From contig JBAJFG010000620.1 in NCBI GenBank assembly GCA_037903475.1, positions 930,001-994,000 of the forward strand: a stretch of DNA of 64,000 nt, written 5' to 3'. This document shows positions 35,301 through 44,300 of the stretch, piece by piece. The translations under genes and the position numbers were made by a program. The DNA is from Ancylostoma caninum (taxonomy: Eukaryota; Nematoda; Chromadorea; Rhabditida; Ancylostomatidae). Every line of letters starts with the position of its first letter. Within the stretch, counting starts at the first letter, position 1. The notes beneath the pieces were generated by a model that saw nothing but the letters and a program-made list of their open reading frames with translations, was not told where the DNA came from and made no database searches.

Positions 35301-38300
35301 TTTAAATATCGTTGAAAACTTTCGGGATGGTTGGATGTGCAGATAAAATTTTAGTGAAATGTGAAGCTCGCATTCGACCGAACAAAGCTCCAAATATTGG
35401 GTATCCGCTTTTGGCGACACTGATCTCGCTCTATATTCAAGCTGTGTTGCGCTGCCGTTAAGGTCACTGTACAAGAAGACTGATCACTGAGGCTAAGGGA
35501 TGAAATTTCCTGATTCACGTGCTCCTGTCAGTATTACTTAAGTGAAGAGTGGATCTAATGCATATGTGATATGATTCTGTTCCGTTGTTTTAAATGAATT
35601 TGTTATTCAGGTTACAATTTGGATTCAATAGCCGAATGCGCGAGTGCAGTTTGCGAAACCATGGTTGCAGGATCGCTCAGGAAATCCTACAAATCTGAAT
35701 CGGAAGGCACACCTCATAAGTGCGTTTTTTTAGTCTGTAGATATTGTCGGTCACTCACCACAACTCATTTCTTGCAGGAAACGGCTCCAAAGCAAAGTTT
35801 GGGATAGCTTAAGAGGGACAGCTGCCGCTCACGAGCCGCACTGGCGTTGTCTACAAGGATTCCAAGTGAGTTTCTGTCTTCTCACATCATGCTTGTGCTC
35901 CTTCTGTTAACTCTCGCTTATAGCTTGTGTGTGTTCACTTTAAAGAAGTCTCCGTCTACCGGATCTGTGAATGGGGTTTAATTTGCCTTTTGTGGGAGTT
36001 TTAAAGAGCGAAAGTGATGAGGATAGGACTCATCGGCAGAAATGAGTTGTAGATTGGAGCTGTGCTGTAAAAATTGTAGGGGTGTAAAAACAATAAGCGT
36101 GACATAATGGATGGGTTAATACTCTGTTAGGTCGTTTCTTAAGTTCTGTGTCTCTTAGCAGTTTTATTAACATGTTCTTCATCTGTCTACGACCTTACTT
36201 CATCTAGTATGCGAGGCGATGTAGGTATCACCACTTCCGAAGCAATGTTGCTGACAAGCTATCAGCACTATTTAACATAAACGTAACTGTAGTGAGAATG
36301 AATTTTTGTTTAATATTTCAACCTGAGCAAGGAAATTTCTTGAACTCATTTGGAAAAAAAATTTTTTTTGATTTATTAAATGGAAGGGACCAGATTGATC
36401 TACAGTTGTGTATTCGAGAATTGCGAATAGGTCTAGTGGGGCGAGAGAGGAGGGAAGGGTGGTGGGGGTTGGGGGGCGGAAGAGAGAAAAACTTTTTGCA
36501 TCTGTTGCATTTCATTTCACTACCAAAGCTGTCTGAGAACAGGATCTTCTTCAAATTGCTGAGTGATTACCGCGTTGTAATGATTGTATTGTTTTCGGCT
36601 TGTGCTTTGATATCGGTCGGAGCAGTTTATCACCGCCCTATTGTGTCAGAAGTGCTTCGCCCAGAAGATGCCCACACGTCCGAAATGTGATCGTCGATCC
36701 GCCGTCAACCCATCCTCTACCCCTCGTCGATCCACTGAGCCCATCAACGTCACCTCTGTAAGGAGATCTCCACGAATTGCAGCTATGAGTGCAATTGAAA
36801 AACAATTGGAAAACTTGAAGCTGTAGTGATAGAATGATTCGATACCTCTTACCTACCTCTATTTTAGATCAACTTGTCCAGGTTGTGTGATTCTACGTTC
36901 TCTTTTACCTTTGTCATGTGATTTTGTAAATACAATTGACTACCTTTGTACATATTACTTTGCATATATCAAATAAAGCAAATAAATTTTGTCATAGCTA
37001 TAAATTGTCCATTTTGTAGAGCTACATGGAGCTTTCCTCATGTGCTGATCGAACTCATTCCTTTTTTCCAAAACACGATTGGAGAGTTGCTCTTTTACTC
37101 TAATTGGTTTCTAGGTGTCCTTAGTGCCTTCAGTTACTCGACCTCGCTCAACCCTAACAATTGGAGAACAGTGGTCAGCTGTTGGTTTCTACGACCATAT
37201 GCATCAAGGAAGTAGCTCACAGGAGCATGATGACGCTGGAGGCCTCTATGCAGTCGTTCCTTTGCCGACATGTCCTCATCTTGAACAGGTTTTTTTTTTT
37301 CGTAAAAAGCTCGGTTGAATCCTAAACTGTGAGTTGATGCTAGATATGTGAGCCGTGTTAGAAACCCACGCAATTAGCGGCATACCCCTCCAGCAGGTTA
37401 ACAAGACCAGCGATGCCTCACTACGCCCCACCCCTCCCGTTGGAACCTCGCCGCCAATAAGGGGCAGCTGCAGAAACGAGGAAAAAAATCTTTGGAATAC
37501 AGGAAAATTGAAGGAAAAAAGTCATGTTTCGTATTTTTTCAGATCGCCAAACCCATTTATTTCGAAATTTTTCTTTTCACAAACCTGAATAATCCACTTT
37601 TTTGAGCAGGATAAATGGATGGTATCAAACTTGACGTGGATGTGTGACCCAGCTCGCATGGATGTTAGCTCGTTCGCGACGAGCCGATTTTGCAAGTATC
37701 GCCGCGTCGGACACGCGCGCTTTCGGGCGCTTGGGTACCGTGCTCTACCGGTCGTGCACGTGGTCCCACGGGGCAGTAATTTTTCCCTTTCGTGAATAAC
37801 GCTGACTTCTTTCATGAAGGTTATATTTCCAATCGTAATTTTAAGAACTCCTTCCCGTGCTTGTTGTCTGCTGTTTTGTTACTACCGTTTTTTTCTGAAA
37901 ATTTATTGCTGTCCCAGCTCAAACTACTAGTGAAAAGTTCGAGAAACGATCTGCTCTGCCGACTGCGTATATAGAAAACTTGCATATCTATTATTACATT
38001 ATTGCATAGGAATTAGCTAAATAAGAACGCTTCACCAAGATAGGACGCTAAATAAGACGTGGTCGACCGATCGTGCACGCGGTCCCACGCGGCAGAAACT
38101 GCGTGCACGATCGGTCGTGCATGTTGTCGCGAACGAGTTGAGATACTGCAACAAATATTTCTCTAGGCATTTTAACAGTCCAAATAGATACCTCAAAAAC
38201 TGACCTACGAACTATCAAGGTCAGGTAACACACACAGGAAGATGTATGTAAAGAAAATGAAAAACGAGGAGAATCAGGGAAATAGCCATGGATATCCAAG

Positions 38301-41300
38301 GCTTAGCTCACTATCCATACATATTATGCTGAGCAGTATCACCCCTATTACCATCATTTTCCTGTACGGGTGAGGACATCGCAGAAAACACTATAGAAAT
38401 TTATATCAGATTGTTTATGCCGATGTGTCCAGCAGTATAATAAACACCTTTTTTTTCTTTGTTCTGTGGCCAAAATTTTGCAGGGCCGAAGCAGGAATGT
38501 CCGTAGGATAACCCGTAACGGGAGCTAGATGCCCATAGGGGGCAATTCTCACCTCCGTTGGCGTTGTCGACTGGCCTAGGTCAAGTGCATGGCCAGCAAT
38601 TGCCCAAAACTTAACCAACAGAAAGATGATAAGATTGAGTGCCAGCATTGATACCTTTTAAAAACTTTAAAAAAAAGCAATCCCATAAAAATTCCAAAAA
38701 AAATCTTTACATTTAGATTTCTGACAATTTACCTCATTTGCACTTCTCAGAGTTGAAGTAGGTATCCCTGTTATATTGAGCATATTGGTAATTTGACAAA
38801 TTCTGGGGGTCATTTTTGTCAAACACCGAAGCGACAGCCGGCATTAGCTACACCCTGATTGCGTGCAAGCCAGACGAGTGTCTTCGCACCCTCCCGCTGG
38901 CAGAGCAGGGAGGTGCGAAGAAAGGTGCAAGGAATGGGTCCGGGTTTCTAAGGCCTGCCTCCCTAGATATGTTGTGGACTAGCGCCCCTTCGGGACGCTA
39001 GAAAGTGGGGTGGGGCAGCCACCATGTGCAAACGCTTCGCTCTTGCCAAATCTCAGGAAAATTGATAAAGAAGCAGAACCAATCTTTGAATGGGTCCAAA
39101 AATGGAATCCTTCTTATGAGTTGAGAATGAGTATGAGAAGTCCGTTCTCCATTGTATGGCGTATTCGTGCGTATTCCTCACTACCGGGCTAATGCAGACG
39201 CGTTCTCCATCGCGGAACTGTATCCTGCCGTTCCCCACACTATTGGACAAGGTGAAATTGTATCCGAGTGTTTTCCACACCACTGGGCCGCAGCGGGCTT
39301 TCTTCAGTCGGTGGACCCGTATTCTGGCGTCATCTTCACTGTTAGGCCACAATGAACCCGTTCACCATCGGCTGAACCGTATCCTGGTATTCTCCACTTT
39401 ACTGAATCACAGCGGACCAACTCTATATTGGAGGACGCGTATCCACACCACTGGGTCCGGCAGGCCCTTCCTCCATCTGAGCGCCCGCATTCTGGCACCT
39501 TCTTCACAGTTAGGGGAAGCCGGATCCATTCTCCAGGGGCGTGCTCGCATCCCGGCATTCTCAACACTGTCGGACCAAAGTGAACCCGTATCCTGATGTT
39601 CTTCACACCATTGGGCTACGAGGGGTCCTTCCTCCATCGGTGGACCCGTATCCTCGCATCCCCCACACCATTGGGCCACGGCGGGCCCTCTCTCCATCTG
39701 CGGAGCCGTATCCTGGTGTTCTCCACACTATTGAGCAACGGCGGATCCTTCCTCGTGGGCCCGTATTCTGAGGTCCCCCACACCCCTGGGCCACGGCGGA
39801 CCCTTTCTCCATCGGTGGACCCGTATCCTCGCATACCCCACACCACTGGGCCACGGCGGGCCCTTTCTCCATCGGTGGGTCCGTATCCTGGCCTCCCTCA
39901 CCACTTGGCTACGGCGGCCGTTTCTCCATCGGTGGACCCGCATCCTGGCGTTCATCACACCACTGGGCCACGGCGGGCCCTTTCTCCATCGGTGGACCCG
40001 CATTCTGGCGTTCACCACACCACTGGGTAACGGCGGGCCCTTTCTCCATCGGTGGACCCGTATTCTCGCATCCTCCACACCACTGGGCCACGGCGGGCCC
40101 TTTCTCATCCGGTGGACCTGTATCCTGGCGTCCCCCACACCACTGGGTAACGGCGGGCCCTTTCTCCATCGGTGGACCCGTATCCTGGCGTCCCCCCACC
40201 ATGGGCCACGGTGGGCCTTTTCTCCATCGGTGGACCCGCATCCTGGCGTTCATCACACCACTGGGTAACGGCGGGCCCTTTCCCCATCGGTGGACCCGTA
40301 TCCGTATATTGTTGATTGGTTACACGTCATGCCTTGATATATTGAGGAATTTACTCTGTGTTAGTGCAGACGCTTTCTAAACGAACGGTTGTCGTGACTA
40401 AGGAATGACTGCGAGAATTCAGCAGGGGATGCGGCAATAGCATCCACCAGCTGGGCGACCACGTAGGTGTAGCCTCTCCTTCGCCTCCTAGACGCTGCAG
40501 CTCTCATAACACCCGCCCACTCTTCCTTTAGAAGTGCATACAGCGTCGCAGCAGTGGAAGGGTGTTTTTCCTGCTGCGTACATTGTGCAGCCCGAAAGCT
40601 TGTAAGCATTCCCTCACCCCTATGCTGCGAGACCGCCAGCGAAGGTGACGAAATCACCAACTCGTGCATGCGGGCGAGCCAGCAGTGACATAATTGCGAG
40701 TCCCGAAACGAACGTGTCTGCGTCCATGGAAATCGGCCATTTCGCCCCACAGTCTGCGCCTCAAGATTGCGGTGTCTATGAGTGCCGCCCCGTATCTCTA
40801 ACCGCTCTAGCACCCTTACGGCGCTTTGTTTAATAGATTCCGTCTTGGATATTGAGAAATGTGAACCGCAATGTGGCCCCATTCCAACTTTTTACTTAGT
40901 GCTGTGGGGGTGTGGCGATCTCAACGGAATGATTGAAGTCGTATATATATAGTGCGAAGAAAGAAATCATATAATCCTTTCCAGCCTGTTACCAATTTTC
41001 AAAAAAAAAATCTGGCTGATAACGGCGTTTGTCATGACACTGTTTATTGTGTCTGTTTAGGTTTCCTTTTTTCCGTAGATGTTTTTATGTAGAGTTCTAT
41101 GTAATGACACTTCATTGCATTGTGGTTTAGGCCATACCTCCATTTCCTCATAGGTCTTTTAAAAATCCATTGTGATCACAAGAAAACTCGCACTTCGGGT
41201 TTCTTCTGGTTTTGCTGTAATGTAAAAATTGGAGCGGGGGTTCAGTCAGTTCACTATTTCACCCAAAAAACATGTAAATCTCCAGAAAATAAGCGAAATA

Positions 41301-44300
41301 CTCTCGATTGGATGCAAATTGCGCCCGAAAATTGAAGGCAGCACCCACGAAAAACTTTGTCACTCAGGTTTTAGAGCGATGTTGGGTTTCTGACTATGTG
41401 GAGCATGTGGTCAATTTTCTCAGAACTCATGTTAAAATGGTTTTTGGATACTACCAATTTGCTGCATTATAGCAATTCGGCCGAGTTATGCTGGTGAAGT
41501 AGATCAAGGAAGTCGACGACGGTGCCCTTATTGTGAACGAATTTCTTGGCGCAACTAGTTAATCGACTAATTCTCCAGCTTTCCTGGAGGAGAAAAAGCG
41601 CAAACAAAAGGGAAATATTAGGTTGGTGCAAAAATAATGCGCGTTTTTCGCTGCTCCATATTCGGTGCAGAAAACTTCCTGTGTTTCTCATCATCGGTAT
41701 GAGAAGTTACACATGGTTTTGTAGCAAATTTCATGGCCTTTTGAAATATCTCATGCATTTTGAGCGAAGTTCATGTTTTTGGCAGTTGTGGAACGAAAGG
41801 CGCCAAAACAACAAGTTTTTTGCCAAACTCTTTTCAGCGAGCTGATACTCGGCGGCATCACAGCAGGAATCGCTCAGAATACCACCATAATTTTGGCGAA
41901 GGGGGTGTGAGCGAATGCATTCCGCCGAGCTGCTCCCGGATTTTTCGGCTTGGTGTGCCTTGTTTCGAAAGTAAGGAATGTCGCATAGGTCTTCCTGGGG
42001 TTTCCGACCCCCAACTGATGAAAATCATCAAACAGCATTCATCTAAAACATCATATTTGGTTTCGCGGAACATTGCCGGTGATTGTTGTCAGAGCATCCC
42101 TCCCTTCAGTAAAAATGGGAGGATGAAAAAGCTCGACGAGTTGATGTCGCGCATACTGAATGAGTACCACAATGATCCTCGTTGAGAGGTGTGCTTCGCA
42201 CCTTTGTAGTGAAAAAATTGCGACCAAACAGTCGGTCGCTTAGTGATTAAATATGAAGTATACACCCTCTTCGACAAAATGAGGTGCCTTGCTCAACAGT
42301 TGGACAAGGATGATGCACCGAAACACTCCCAGAAACCGAAGCAGCACCAAAATAAGGTCATGGCGACTTTGTGGTGACCTGCTGCAAAAATTGCTCACTG
42401 CAGCTCCTTCATTCTTCCTGATATGGTAAGTACTTTCAAGGTGTAAATAAGATGAGTTAGAAACTTCACTGTGTGACCCTAGCGTTGCTCAATAAAATGG
42501 ATTCTTCATTCCTACACGGCACCGTCCAGGCACACCCTGCACGACAGATACTTGACAGGTTGGAGCAACTGAGCTAGGAAGCTCGGACTCCTACATCATA
42601 ATCAGCAAACTTCTCGCTCATCGACTACCACTTCCACGAGAACCTGGACGACTTCTTCCGGGAGAATTTTCTCGAAGACTAAAGTGATACCAAAACTGCC
42701 CTCCGGAAGTTCTTCGATTCTAGAAGGTCCTATCAGAAATGCACGGTAGTCGGAGAACATCTATCTTATTGCTAAAGATTTGCGGATTACAATATTTCTA
42801 AGCCTTTTGAAAAAGATCGATTTTGAAAGGAGTTACGAGGTTCGGAATCAAAGGCATTAAAACGCGCATTATTTTTGCACCAACCTAATAGAATATTCAC
42901 CACAGAGACGTGCCTTGGGAAAAGAAACAATACTTATGATTAAGTGTAAAGAGCTAACGAACAGAAATCGATATCATAATTGAAAATTTAAAAGTTCTAA
43001 GAGGAAAGCGATCGTACTGTCTAACAACAGTTGGAAGAGCATAGGTGGGGGAATCAGATCATCACAATGTAAAACTTCTGGAAATGAGTATGGAAAACAA
43101 ACTTTTTCTTAGGGAAACTGAGTGACTGCGGCAGAAATCAGCTGATTCGGATCGCGCCACATCTCACCCCGCGGATACCCGGATACCAAGTCTAACTTGT
43201 TAAATCTTGGGAATGCAGATATCTTCGGCAGTGCAACTTGCGTAGAATTACTGAGACTGTCCAGACTCCAAAACATTCAAAATTCTGGACATGAAGGTTA
43301 TCGTGGGTGCTGCCTTTAAGCGAAATCTGCTGTAATGTACGCAAAGATCGCTGGATGTTCGACATTCTATTCTCGGGGACAGCCCACACAGTAACACCGC
43401 CATGTATTTGTAACAAAAATACTGCTCATGAAGGAGAAAGCATTTTGCATTTTGAGGCGCCGAAGACCTTCCTCAGTACGTCCACCTGACGCGCGCTGTA
43501 CATTAAGATGGTGAATTTTCCTCAATTCAACGTGGAATAATTCAGCACGTCTGAGGTATCCCTGCGGAATGCAGCACGTCTGAGGGCATGAGCAACACGT
43601 CTTGCTAAAGCAGAATGTCGATATCCGCTCCCCCAACTCGAAAAGCAGGCAGGGCGATAGGGGTCCTACCTGCTGTTCGACGCCACAATTGTCTGAGTGG
43701 CAGCTTGCGGCGGTTCAGGCAGATCACCACTCTTGTAGCCTGAGACGCATGAAGGGTTCTACGGAGTTATCATTATCACCGATTGATTTTTCTGGGTGTT
43801 ACATTGAGGTTCACTGAGGTGCTCACTTGTCTACTCCACTTTCGGAACTCTCCTAGCTTACCTGTTCTACTGAGTTTCTATGGAGCTTCGAAACCAGTGA
43901 TTCAAGAGAATAACCAAATTTTGGGAGCTTGTTGTTCTTCTTCGCTTTAATTACCCATGTGAGAAATTCAGGTGAATTATTGGCAGATTTTCATTTTTAT
44001 GTGAGAAATTTCGTTGCAATGAGAATGAAGATGATGTCATCCTCATCGCATTTGAGTGACGCTTATTTCAGGCGAAAATTCTTGGGGATTTCTTGATTGG
44101 CTGTAATAAGGTGGTTTCACCAGGTAAGGAATCCCCACATTTTGGAACATTTAACTTGATAATATTACGCAAAGTCTGGAGGCTAGGAAACAAAGACTTT
44201 GCGGACACATTATTTCTTCAATTACTCGGAATTATTTGATTATTCGAGACGAAATCGAATCGAACTTTGAATAAATTCGAAAATCGACTTTTTTCAAATA

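Larger units (their letters stand above)
30642..35610 (+). other. 5-kb hda-6 intron made largely of repeats
   Basis: The intron splits the EGG/YN catalytic segment. It contains palindromic GGTTACCTCGAGGTAACC-type motifs near 30,885-30,985 and 34,800-34,975, two blocks of a roughly 110-130-nt degenerate repeat (31,560-31,900 and 33,540-33,960), a CA/TACA microsatellite, and a TCAA-flanked foldback (34,211-34,694). No gene is supported. Confidence 0.6.
9880..35865 (+). other. hda-6: hda-6 second deacetylase domain (eleven exons)
   Basis: Landmarks: DHPETPART (9880-9986), [17 protein letters not shown] (10282-10416), [14 protein letters not shown] (25859-25951), [12 protein letters not shown] with zinc Asp and His (27855-27944), [18 protein letters not shown] (29878-30054), [11 protein letters not shown] with the second zinc Asp (30123-30218), EGGYN with the catalytic Tyr (30641/35611), and [10 protein letters not shown] closing the domain (35778-35865). 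About 12 residues that normally precede RPPGHH are missing between 10,910 and 25,859, and the RPPG itself is replaced (see next entry). Other zinc ligands are intact. In HDAC6 this is the main tubulin-deacetylating domain (family knowledge). Confidence 0.9.

Noticed and set aside
39596..40256. Repetitive proteins with 20-residue periods on both strands
   Set aside because: Open frames are a by-product of a 60-bp unit lacking stops; there are no splice sites and all copies vary at the base level without codon bias.
39130..40310. CRISPR-like array of regularly spaced repeats
   Set aside because: The 60-bp units are contiguous with no unique spacers, sit in a spliced eukaryotic gene, and have no cas genes nearby; this is a minisatellite.
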